From the NCBI GenBank assembly GCA_017442185.1, contig JAFSAT010000014.1:38242-102241 (forward strand): 64,000 nt of DNA. The letters run 5' to 3'. Under the pieces are notes generated by a model. It saw nothing but the letters and a program-made list of their open reading frames with translations, ran no database searches and had not been told where the DNA came from. Shown here piece after piece: positions 51,869 to 59,808 of this stretch (within the stretch, counting starts at the first letter, position 1; each line of letters begins with the position of its first letter). Made by a program: the position numbers and the translations under genes. This stretch comes from Bacteroidaceae bacterium (GTDB taxonomy: Bacteria > Bacteroidota > Bacteroidia > Bacteroidales > Bacteroidaceae).

Positions 51869-51950
51869 TGCGCCTGATAGGACTCGAACCTACACGTCGC
51901 AAAACACCAGATCCTAAGTCTGGCGCGTCTACCAATTTCGCCACAGGCGC
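51869..51950 (-). tRNA. tRNA-Leu (anticodon UAG)
   Basis: An 82-nt class II tRNA. The acceptor stem GCGCCUG/CAGGCGC is perfect with discriminator A at 51869. The anticodon stem CCAGA/UCUGG encloses loop CUUAGGA, giving anticodon UAG. There is a long variable arm and the T-loop GGUUCGAGUCC. CCA is not encoded. A perfect -7 promoter box lies 22 bp upstream. I see no inserted element at its 3' end. Confidence 0.97.
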
Positions 51951-51971
51951 GCTCAGTTTTTTAATTCTGTG

Positions 51972-51979
51972 CAAAGGTA
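51972..51979 (-). promoter_or_regulatory. -7 promoter box of tRNA-Leu
   Basis: TACCTTTG on the minus strand, a perfect TAnnTTTG match placed 22 bp before the tRNA 5' end. Confidence 0.65.
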
Positions 51980-52112
51980 GTATATTTTTTTGAATTATAA
52001 TCCCTTTTTTGTATTTTTTTTCTTGGACGGTATAAACGGGAAGATTTGTTTAGATTAGTAGGCGCTCTTTTTTGTTTTCATGCCCGTTATTACGGCTTGT
52101 CGTTTGCTTCTG

Positions 52113-53159
52113 CTACTCTTTATTCTCGTTCTCCAGCTGTTCGTAAAAGCGGTTGATGAGCATGCCGGCTGCATCTATCATTGTGTCGTGTCCTCTGTTC
52201 CAATCTTCGGAGGTTATGTGTACTATTGTATCGGGGTCTATGCCGAATTCTGTTATTTTGCCTTGACGATCCAATATAGGGCAGGCCGAGAAGCGCACGC
52301 CCCAGCCATTGGGTAGTGTGCTGTTCAGTGGTAGGCCCGAGCCGCCTCCTGTGCGGTCGCCCAAAATAAGAACGTGGGGAAGTTCGCGCATCAGCATCAC
52401 AAAGTAGTTGGCCGAGCTGTATACGCCGCGGTTGGTGAGTACCACAACGGGGCGCAACCAAATGGAGCCATCGGATGGCTCAAGGTGTATCGCTTCGGGT
52501 GTCGATAGGTCGTTGTGTCCCGTGCCGGTTTTGTGTTGTATGTAGCCTGTGTGTATTTTCTCTTTTGTGAAGTGTGATGCAAGTTCCTCGGCCGACGTGA
52601 GCATCCCTCCGCCATTTTCGCGTATGTCGAGTATGAGGCCGCGACATTTTGAAATGCTCATCATCATGGCGCTTATGTTTCCGTTGCCAAAGTTGGATGC
52701 AAAGCTGCCCACATAGGCATAGGCATTTGAGTCCGGCAGTATGGTGTATTGTATTCCGCTATTCACTCTGAAGTTGGCTCCAAGATAGTTGCGCTGTATG
52801 CTGTCGCTGAAGTTTATGGGGTGATTGAGCTTCCAGTCCCAATAGAATGTTGTGCCGTATTCTGATGTCAGGTTTACGTGTCCGTCGCGCAGTTCGCGCA
52901 ACATGTTTCCCATTATGTCGAACTGTTCTAATCCTGTGTTTGATTTTTCAATCAGTGGACGGTATTTGTGATAAATGTTATTCCAATCGAGGCCGAATTC
53001 TTTTTCGCTGTACGAAAAAAAGCAGTAGCGTTGGTCGATGATGTTCCACAGTGCATCAAAGTTTCCTATTGGGGAGTTTTCAAAATTGTCCTCCTCGATG
53101 CAGCTCATCGAGCATGCCGACAGCAGTGTTGCAACAATGTATTGTATAAGTCTTTTCAT
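52113..53159 (-). CDS. S41-family (tail-specific type) peptidase lipoprotein
   Basis: A 348-residue lipoprotein (lipobox SACSMSC or nearby). The S41 core shows GLILDIRENGGGMLTSAEELASHF and the likely catalytic Ser in LTNRGVYSSANYFVML, followed by GDRTGGGSGLP. No PDZ domain is obvious between the N-terminal helical part and the core. It is the third gene of the parC operon on the minus strand, with a 4-bp overlap with the DUF3316-like gene. The substrate is unknown. Confidence 0.87.
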   Translation of the reverse strand: MKRLIQYIVATLLSACSMSCIEEDNFENSPIGNFDALWNIIDQRYCFFSYSEKEFGLDWNNIYHKYRPLIEKSNTGLEQFDIMGNMLRELRDGHVNLTSEYGTTFYWDWKLNHPINFSDSIQRNYLGANFRVNSGIQYTILPDSNAYAYVGSFASNFGNGNISAMMMSISKCRGLILDIRENGGGMLTSAEELASHFTKEKIHTGYIQHKTGTGHNDLSTPEAIHLEPSDGSIWLRPVVVLTNRGVYSSANYFVMLMRELPHVLILGDRTGGGSGLPLNSTLPNGWGVRFSACPILDRQGKITEFGIDPDTIVHITSEDWNRGHDTMIDAAGMLINRFYEQLENENKE

Positions 53160-54016
53160 AGGAGTGGACTATATGCTTTCATGGAGTCTTTGCGCTTGAT
53201 TTTGTATATGGTTTTTGCAAATCCAATGGCAAAGGAGTGATTGTAGATGTGTGTGCGCAGGCTGTTTACTTTTGATTGGTAGAGGTTGGCAGTGTAGGCT
53301 ATGCGCAGAGTGTTGTTGCCTATCGGAATATCTGCCGATAGTGTATGTTGCCACGATGGGCTGTTAAGCGGATGGGCGAATTTTATTACTCCGTGGGTGT
53401 TCCCGAGGCCGAATATTTCGTAGTATGATTGTCCGAATTCGGGTGAGAACATAATGCCGGCAAGGGGGATGTCTATGCGGTAGCGTAGGTCTATGGTGTG
53501 TTGTCTCACGGGAAGGCGGTATATTGCAATACCTGTTGCTGCAAGCGCTGTGCGCATCTTCACAGATACCATGTTGTTGCCGTTTGCCGGTACGTACAGG
53601 GCGCCTCCTGCAAGCTGAATCTGTGCGCCTGTCCATAGTTGCAGGCGGTTGCTCACTCGGAACGGATGGTAGCCGCTCCAATATCTGCTTGCCAATAGGG
53701 TGAATTGGCTGTTGCTCTGCTGTTTGGTGTATCCTAATGTGGCGCTGAAGGTGGTGAGGTATTTCCAATTGTAGTTGCCTGTGTGGGCGTTGCGCAGATT
53801 TTCGTGGTTGAAGTAGTAACCTGCTCCTGTGTAGTTGTAACCTGATAGGTAGGTGTCGAGGTTGTTGAGCAGGCTGATACCATGGAGGGTGCATCGCTCA
53901 ACTATTCGGTAGGGGTTTATTTGTTCTGTGGGGGTGGAGCGTTGGGCATTGAGTGCAGTCGTGTGGAGTGACTGCACTAATATTATTAACAATGTATACA
54001 GAGCTTTATTCTTCAT
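53156..54016 (-). CDS. DUF3316-like outer-membrane protein
   Basis: A 286-residue exported protein (signal peptide ending near TTALNAQ) with alternating aromatic strands typical of a small beta-barrel: LSGYNYTGAGYYFNHENLRN, SQFTLLASRYWSGYHPF, HTLSADIPIGNNTLRIAYT. It overlaps parC upstream by 11 bp and the S41 gene downstream by 4 bp, so translation is probably coupled. The family assignment is from memory and the function is unknown. Confidence 0.7.
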   Translation of the reverse strand: MKNKALYTLLIILVQSLHTTALNAQRSTPTEQINPYRIVERCTLHGISLLNNLDTYLSGYNYTGAGYYFNHENLRNAHTGNYNWKYLTTFSATLGYTKQQSNSQFTLLASRYWSGYHPFRVSNRLQLWTGAQIQLAGGALYVPANGNNMVSVKMRTALAATGIAIYRLPVRQHTIDLRYRIDIPLAGIMFSPEFGQSYYEIFGLGNTHGVIKFAHPLNSPSWQHTLSADIPIGNNTLRIAYTANLYQSKVNSLRTHIYNHSFAIGFAKTIYKIKRKDSMKAYSPLL

Positions 54017-56675
54017 CGGCGTCGAAGAGGGTTGGCTGCGTGGGGGATATTGATGCTTCGGTGGCTGTGCTCTCTGAAGGCTCTTCCTCCGGCTCCGGTG
54101 CTATTGGTTGACGTGTGGGCTCAAGCTCTATTATTTCGTCTATTTCGAATGTGGTGAGACGTTTGCCGCGTGCCTTGAAACTTTTTGTTGCAATAAATTC
54201 GTCCACCTCTATCACCATCGGCTCGCGGAAGCTGTCGCCTGCGCCGAACATCACTTGTATACGGGGATATGGTGTTTGCGAGAACCATATCAGGCTGTTT
54301 TCTTTATTGTCGCCCAAGCAGTTTTGTTTGCGTTGTGTGGCGTCGAGGGTGAACCTCTTTATATAGGGGTAGCCTTGCTGTGAGGCGTCGAAGAGGGCTG
54401 CCGACCATACTTTGGATGGGTCGTATTTCTCTATTATCAGTATGTTGTCTTCGTAGTGGTTGTTAAGGTCTATCGGACTTAGGTAGAAGTCTCCGTTTTT
54501 GAGTATCACGAGTATCTTTTCGTCGTTATGGAACTCGCCAAGGTATTCGCCGTGGTTGTCGAAGTTTATGCGTAGTATATCGCGGTCGAACCAGACGTGG
54601 CGTCCGCCGAGGGTGGAGCTTCCGTGGCGTTTCAGGCTTATACGGTGCACCTCGTTTTTGGTGAGTATATTGCCCATTGATTGTCGTCCTTTTATGGCTA
54701 TGGTGCTGAAGTCTCGTTCTATTACTGTGTTGCGCAGGCGAGGGTTGGGACGCAGAAGCACTTTTATGACTTCGGCTTCGCCGTTGGGGTTTGCCGAGAA
54801 GTATATTACCTTTGAACCCTCTGTCCCTTGTGTGAGGTCGTATTCGCGGTCGCGTGTCATTCCTGTGGCGGCGAAGCGTTTCATGTAGTATATGCCTCTG
54901 GTGCCGTCGCGGTATACTGCATTGTAGATGGTGCGTTTGTCGTTTTTCTTAAACACATCTATGTGTATGATGTGTTTGCCCACAAATAGTTTTTCGCTTA
55001 CTTTTACTATTTTATATTTTCCGTCTTTGTAAAATAGTATTACGTCGTCGATGTCGGAGCAGTTGGTTACAAATTCGTCTTTTTTCAGTGAGGTGCCTAT
55101 GAATCCTTCGGCGCGGTTTATGTAGAGCTTTTGATTGGCTTCTACCACTTTGGCGGCCTCAATGGTGTCGAGGTTTCGTATTTCGGTGAGACGTGGGAAG
55201 CGTGAACCGTATTTTTCTTTGAGCATGGTGTACCATTTTATTGTCACTGCCACCATGTTGCTCAGTTGTTTGTCTGTTTCGGCTATCTCTTTTTTCAGGC
55301 GGGCTATAAGTTCTTCGGCTTTGTCTTTGTTGAACTTAAGTATGCGTGCCATTTTTATCTCCATCAGACGTTGCAGGTCGTCGTGCGTCACCTCGCGTAT
55401 AAAGTCTTTTTTGTAGGGGGTGAGACGGGTGTCTATGTGCGTGAGGGCGCTCTCCATGTCAGGTGCCTGCTCAAATTCTTTGTCTTTGTATATGCACTCT
55501 TCAATGAAGATGCTTTCGAGCGAGGCAAAGTGCAGTTGTTCAAGAAGCTCGCCTTTGCGTATTTCAAGTTCTTTGCGCAACAGATTTTTTGTGTTGTCTA
55601 CCGAGCGGCGCAGAATGTCGCTTATGGTGAGGAATACCGGTGTCTGGTTGTCAATTACGCAGCAGCAGGGGGTTATGCTGACCTCGCAGTCGGTGAATGC
55701 GTATAGTGCGTCGATGGTTTTGTCAGATGATACACCGGGGGCTAAATGCAGCAGTATCTCTACTTTGTCCGAGGTGTTGTCGTCTATTTTACGTACTTTT
55801 ATCTTGCCGTTGTCTACGGCTTTCAGTATGGATTCTATGACCGTAGGGGTGGTTTTTCCAAAGGGTATTTCGGTTATAGTGAGTGTTTTTCCATCGTCGG
55901 ATTTTGAGATTTTTGCACGTATGCGCACGCGCCCTGTGCGGTCGCCGTCGTGGTAGCGCGAAATGTCTATGCTGCCGCCTGTTTGAAAGTCGGGGTATAG
56001 TGTGAAGCTCTCGTTATTGAGATAGGAGATGGCTGCATCGCACACTTCGCAGAAGTTGTGTGGCAGTATTCTCGATGATAGACCTACGGCAATGCCTTCC
56101 ACGCCGTGTATCAGCAGAAGGGGAAATTTTACGGGCAGTGTGATAGGCTCTTTGTTGCGCCCGTCATATGATAGTTTCCATTCGGTGGTCTTGGGGTTGA
56201 ACACCACGTCGTGGGCAAAATGGGAGAGGCGTGCCTCTATGTATCGGGGGGCTGCTGCCGAATCGCCTGTGAGTATGTTGCCCCAGTTTCCTTGGCAGTC
56301 GATGAGAAGGTCTTTTTGACCCATTTGCACAAGTGCGCCGCCTATGGAGGCATCGCCGTGCGGGTGATATTGCATGGTGTGTCCAACCACGTTTGCCACT
56401 TTGTTGTAGCGCCCGTCGTCGAGCTCGCGCATTGCATGCAGAATACGGCGTTGTACGGGTTTTAAACCATCATTCAGGTGGGGAACTGCGCGTTCCAAGA
56501 TAACATACGATGCGTAGTCGAGGAACCAATTTTGATACATTCCGGTCAGTTTATGTGTGGGAGAGGTGTCCTGTGGCGGCGTGTAGTTGCTGTGTTGCTC
56601 CTCGGGCATCTCCTCGTCGGTGTGCATCGTTGCGTCGGTTTCTTCGATATTATCGTCGTATATATTCTCGTCCAT
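54006..56675 (-). CDS. parC: DNA topoisomerase IV subunit A
   Basis: An 889-residue type IIA topoisomerase A subunit. I chose the ATG at 56675 (MDENIYDDN); the longer frame runs into the repeat region. The core opens YQNWFLDYASYVILERAVPHLNDGLKPVQRRIL, and the active-site tyrosine is in AAPRYIEARLSH. The C-terminal domain lacks a clear GyrA box and ends in a Pro/Glu-rich tail, favouring ParC over GyrA. It is first in a three-gene minus-strand operon behind a tandem repeat that supplies three possible promoters. Confidence 0.9.
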   Translation of the reverse strand: MDENIYDDNIEETDATMHTDEEMPEEQHSNYTPPQDTSPTHKLTGMYQNWFLDYASYVILERAVPHLNDGLKPVQRRILHAMRELDDGRYNKVANVVGHTMQYHPHGDASIGGALVQMGQKDLLIDCQGNWGNILTGDSAAAPRYIEARLSHFAHDVVFNPKTTEWKLSYDGRNKEPITLPVKFPLLLIHGVEGIAVGLSSRILPHNFCEVCDAAISYLNNESFTLYPDFQTGGSIDISRYHDGDRTGRVRIRAKISKSDDGKTLTITEIPFGKTTPTVIESILKAVDNGKIKVRKIDDNTSDKVEILLHLAPGVSSDKTIDALYAFTDCEVSITPCCCVIDNQTPVFLTISDILRRSVDNTKNLLRKELEIRKGELLEQLHFASLESIFIEECIYKDKEFEQAPDMESALTHIDTRLTPYKKDFIREVTHDDLQRLMEIKMARILKFNKDKAEELIARLKKEIAETDKQLSNMVAVTIKWYTMLKEKYGSRFPRLTEIRNLDTIEAAKVVEANQKLYINRAEGFIGTSLKKDEFVTNCSDIDDVILFYKDGKYKIVKVSEKLFVGKHIIHIDVFKKNDKRTIYNAVYRDGTRGIYYMKRFAATGMTRDREYDLTQGTEGSKVIYFSANPNGEAEVIKVLLRPNPRLRNTVIERDFSTIAIKGRQSMGNILTKNEVHRISLKRHGSSTLGGRHVWFDRDILRINFDNHGEYLGEFHNDEKILVILKNGDFYLSPIDLNNHYEDNILIIEKYDPSKVWSAALFDASQQGYPYIKRFTLDATQRKQNCLGDNKENSLIWFSQTPYPRIQVMFGAGDSFREPMVIEVDEFIATKSFKARGKRLTTFEIDEIIELEPTRQPIAPEPEEEPSESTATEASISPTQPTLFDADEE

Positions 56676-56753
56676 ATTGGTGGTTGCTTGTTTTTGTTCG
56701 GTCGAAAGTGGTTGAATAATGTGCGATTGCAGTCTCCTCTCGCACGTTTCTCG

Positions 56754-56930
56754 CAAAGATAGTAACAAACGAGCGAAATAAAATAAAGCTTGCTTTATTA
56801 TTTTGCAGCGAGTGCAGGCTTATCTTCGAGATTTATCTCAAAGATAGTAACAAACGAGCGAAATAAATAAAGCTTGCTTTATTATTTTGCAGCGAGTGCA
56901 GGCTTATCTTCGAGATCTGCCTCAAAGATA
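56754..56930 (-). repeat. Tandem R1 repeats (two 84-85-bp units plus a partial third) with repeated -7 boxes
   Basis: CAAAGATA (minus-strand TATCTTTG, a perfect -7 box) occurs at 56754, 56839 and 56923. Between them is the R1 sequence, minus-strand GCCTGCACTCGCTG ... TTTCGCTCGTTTG, matching 16153-16226 and 17862-17947. All boxes point toward parC. The remaining 56931-57146 is AT-rich and forms the glyS leader; TTACTTTG at 57101-57108 is a near-consensus -7 box for glyS. Confidence 0.88.
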
Positions 56931-57146
56931 CGGAAAATAAGCGAAAAGTGCAAAACTTGTCTCTCTTTTGTTTGAAAGCGGTATTCTCTGTTTAGGATTG
57001 AGTGTCGCTTTTTTGCCTTTTCTGCCGTTTTTCTGTTTTTCTTTCACTATTTTTTGTAATTATACTCTCTTAAGCGCAAGGTTTTTAGCCAAAAAATGCT
57101 TTACTTTGCAAAATATTTCGCATAAACAACATAAAACAATATAACA

Positions 57147-58688
57147 ATGGCTCAAGAAGATGTGTTCAAAAAAGTAGTGGCCCACTGCAAGGAGTATGGC
57201 TTTGTGTTCCCCTCAAGTGATATTTACGATGGCCTTGGTGCAGTGTACGACTATGGTCAGATGGGTGTAGAGCTCAAAAATAATATAAAAAACTATTGGT
57301 GGCAGAGCATGGTGCTGTTGCACGATAATATAGTGGGAATAGATTCTGCAATATTCATGCACCCCACAATTTGGAAAGCGTCGGGGCATGTGGATGCGTT
57401 CAACGACCCTCTTATCGACAATAGAGATTCTAAGAAGCGCTATCGTGCAGATGTTCTTATTGAAGAGCAGATTGCAAAGTACGAAGAGAAAATGGAGAAA
57501 GAGGCTGCAAAAGCAGCAAAACGCTTCGGTGAGTCGTTCGACCGCGAACTGTTCATGCAGACTAACCCTAAAGTGCTTGCCGAAAAACAGAAGCGCGATG
57601 CTTTGCACGAGCGTTTTGCCGCTGCAATGAATGCCATGAATCTTGATGAACTGCGTCAGATTATTGTGGACGAGGAGATTGTTTGTCCCATATCCGGCAC
57701 ACGCAATTGGACAGAGGTGCGTCAGTTCAATCTGATGTTCTCTACCGAGATGGGTTCTACGGCCGATGGCGCAATGAAGGTGTATTTGCGTCCCGAAACA
57801 GCGCAAGGTATCTTTGTGAACTATCTTAATGTGCAAAAGACCGGTCGCATGCGCATCCCCTTTGGTATAGCACAGATAGGAAAGGCCTTCCGTAACGAGA
57901 TAGTTGCCAGACAGTTTATATTCCGTATGCGCGAGTTCGAGCAGATGGAGATGCAGTTCTTTGTTCGTCCCGGCAGCGAGCTTGAGTGGTTCGGCAAGTG
58001 GAAAGAATTGCGTCTTGCATGGCACAAGGCTCTGGGCTTTGGCGATGCTTCGTATCGTTATCACGATCACGAAAAGCTTGCTCACTATGCAAATGCGGCA
58101 ACAGACATTGAATTTAAGATGCCATTCGGATTTAAAGAGGTTGAGGGTATACACTCACGCACCAACTTCGACCTCAGTCAGCACGAGAAATTCTCGGGCA
58201 AGAATATCAAATACTTCGACCCGGAGACAAACGAAAGCTATGTACCCTATGTGATAGAGACCTCGATAGGTGTCGACCGTATGTTCCTCAGCGTGATGTG
58301 TGCTTCGTATTGCGAAGAGGTGCTTGAGAATGGCGAGTCGCGCGTGGTGCTTCGTCTGCCGGCTGCACTTGCACCGGTGAAATTGGCGGTGCTTCCTTTG
58401 GTGAAGAAAGACGGACTGCCCGAAAAGGCTCGCGAAATAATGAACCAACTAAAGTTCAGTTTCAATTGTTACTACGAAGAGAAAGACTCAATAGGCAAGC
58501 GCTACCGTCGCATGGATGCCATAGGTACACCCTATTGTGTTACCGTTGACCATCAGACACTTGAGGATGGCATGGTGACATTGCGCGAGCGTGATACAAT
58601 GGAACAACGTCGTGTGGCAATTACCGACTTAGAGTCTATAATACGCGATAATGTTTCAATAACATCGCTCTTAAAGAAACTTTCATAA
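57147..58688 (+). CDS. glyS: Glycine--tRNA ligase (class II, alpha2 type)
   Basis: A 513-residue synthetase charging tRNA-Gly. Class II motifs are visible: motif 1 near ASGHVDAFNDPL, motif 2 FRNEIVARQFIFRMREFEQMEMQ (an approximate span), motif 3 YVIETSIGVDRMFL. The anticodon-binding domain follows (APVKLAVLPLVKKDGLPEKAREI). It is the single-chain homodimeric form used by Bacteroidetes and eukaryotes, not the alpha2beta2 form. No T-box is seen upstream. The FKBP lipoprotein gene follows immediately. Confidence 0.95.
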   Translation: MAQEDVFKKVVAHCKEYGFVFPSSDIYDGLGAVYDYGQMGVELKNNIKNYWWQSMVLLHDNIVGIDSAIFMHPTIWKASGHVDAFNDPLIDNRDSKKRYRADVLIEEQIAKYEEKMEKEAAKAAKRFGESFDRELFMQTNPKVLAEKQKRDALHERFAAAMNAMNLDELRQIIVDEEIVCPISGTRNWTEVRQFNLMFSTEMGSTADGAMKVYLRPETAQGIFVNYLNVQKTGRMRIPFGIAQIGKAFRNEIVARQFIFRMREFEQMEMQFFVRPGSELEWFGKWKELRLAWHKALGFGDASYRYHDHEKLAHYANAATDIEFKMPFGFKEVEGIHSRTNFDLSQHEKFSGKNIKYFDPETNESYVPYVIETSIGVDRMFLSVMCASYCEEVLENGESRVVLRLPAALAPVKLAVLPLVKKDGLPEKAREIMNQLKFSFNCYYEEKDSIGKRYRRMDAIGTPYCVTVDHQTLEDGMVTLRERDTMEQRRVAITDLESIIRDNVSITSLLKKLS

Positions 58689-59306
58689 ATGATAAAAATG
58701 GTCGATGTTAAGAAAATATTGATGTTGCTGTTGATTGTTCTCGGCGTTGTTGCATGTGACGAAACGGAAGAGTCGGGAGAATTTGACAATTGGCAGGCAC
58801 GTAATACTGAATTTATAGATTCCATTGCAAAGGTGGCGCGTGAGAATGTAAGCGGGGAGTGGAAAGTGTTTCTTGCCTACGGTCTTGTCGATACAGTGCA
58901 ATGGAGCAACGAATATTACGTGTATTGCAATGTTTTGCAGCAGGGCGATGGAGTAGACAGTCCCATGTTCAACGATACTGTGCTTGTGAACTATCGCGGC
59001 AGGCTGATACCTACAAAAACCTACCCCTATGGATATATCTTTGACCAATCCTATGTAGGGGAGCTCGACCCGGCTGTGGATGTCCCCGTAAGCCTTAGCT
59101 TGTCGGGCTGCGTGCGAGGATGGGTAACGGCTGTGACAGAAATGGCCAAAGGTACCACACTTACAAACGGAGATATTTGGCGTATATACATCCCCTCTGA
59201 ATTGGGATATGGAGCGACAGAGCAAACTGCTATTCCTGCATATTCCACACTTGTGTTCGACATAAATCTTGTCGATTTTTACTCGGTGGGACACGCTAAC
59301 CAATAA
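58689..59306 (+). CDS. FKBP-type peptidyl-prolyl isomerase lipoprotein
   Basis: A 205-residue lipoprotein (lipobox LGVVAC). The FKBP domain fills the C-terminal half: VLVNYRGRLIPTKTYPYGYIFDQSY, GCVRGWVTAVTEMAKGTT and IPSELGYGATEQTAIPAYSTLVFDINLVDF. It likely assists folding of exported proteins, as GldI does in gliding relatives. ATG at 58689 is 1 bp after glyS; ATG at 58698 is an alternative. It is probably cotranscribed with glyS. Confidence 0.9.
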   Translation: MIKMVDVKKILMLLLIVLGVVACDETEESGEFDNWQARNTEFIDSIAKVARENVSGEWKVFLAYGLVDTVQWSNEYYVYCNVLQQGDGVDSPMFNDTVLVNYRGRLIPTKTYPYGYIFDQSYVGELDPAVDVPVSLSLSGCVRGWVTAVTEMAKGTTLTNGDIWRIYIPSELGYGATEQTAIPAYSTLVFDINLVDFYSVGHANQ

Positions 59307-59331
59307 GTAACAGATAAACACATATATACAA

Positions 59332-59643
59332 ATGGAGCAGAATAATAAAGGACAGTTGCAGATAGAACTGAAAGAGGATATAGCCGAGGGTGTATATGCT
59401 AATTTGGCTGTGATAGCACACTCCTCTTCCGAATTTGTGGTTGATTTTGTAAGAATAATGCCGGGTGTGGCAAAGGCACAGGTTAAGTCGCGCATTGTTA
59501 TGACGCCCGAGCATGTGAAACGTCTGATGTTTGCTCTTCAGGATAATGTTCGTAAGTATGAGACGCAGTTTGGCGAGATAAACATGCCCGAAATTCATCA
59601 AAATTTTATGCCCAGATTCAAGATGGGTAAGGGTGAGGCGTGA
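59332..59643 (+). CDS. DUF3467 family protein
   Basis: A 103-residue cytoplasmic protein matching DUF3467: 'IELKEDIAEGVYANLAVIAHSSSEFVVDFVRIMPG' (~11-45) and 'VMTPEHVKRLMFALQDNVRKYE' (~56-77). The function is unknown. It lies 25 bp after the FKBP gene and before a strong terminator, closing a glyS-FKBP-DUF3467 unit. Confidence 0.9.
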   Translation: MEQNNKGQLQIELKEDIAEGVYANLAVIAHSSSEFVVDFVRIMPGVAKAQVKSRIVMTPEHVKRLMFALQDNVRKYETQFGEINMPEIHQNFMPRFKMGKGEA

Positions 59644-59670
59644 TGTCTCATTCTTAATGGTGATAATGAT

Positions 59671-59711
59671 TAAACATAGAGCGTGCACTCCATGTGCACG
59701 CTCTATGTTTA
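59671..59711. terminator. Terminator with an 18-bp perfect stem
   Basis: Arms 59671-59688 and 59694-59711 pair perfectly around a 5-nt loop. The symmetric sequence could act on both strands; here it ends the glyS unit. Confidence 0.85.
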
Positions 59712-59775
59712 ATATGTAATTTTGCTAAAAAAATAAAATTTTGTGTAAAAAGTATCGAATAATATTTACATTCGT

Positions 59776-59783
59776 TATATTTG
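59776..59783 (+). promoter_or_regulatory. -7 promoter box of the modular secreted protein gene
   Basis: TATATTTG is a perfect TAnnTTTG match 25 bp before the ATG at 59809. Confidence 0.6.
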
Positions 59784-59808
59784 CAAAATAACCTGTTTAA
59801 AAAATATT

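Noticed and set aside
51869..51950. tRNA-Leu as the island attachment site
   Set aside because: It lies about 4 kb beyond the operon, and I see no copy of its 3' end near 37 kb or 47 kb.
56931..57146. T-box leader upstream of glyS
   Set aside because: No T-box motif or antiterminator was found, and T-boxes are not expected in Bacteroidetes.
57213..58154. 313-residue minus-strand frame opposite glyS
   Set aside because: It is entirely antisense to a well-conserved synthetase gene, with no family resemblance or separate promoter.
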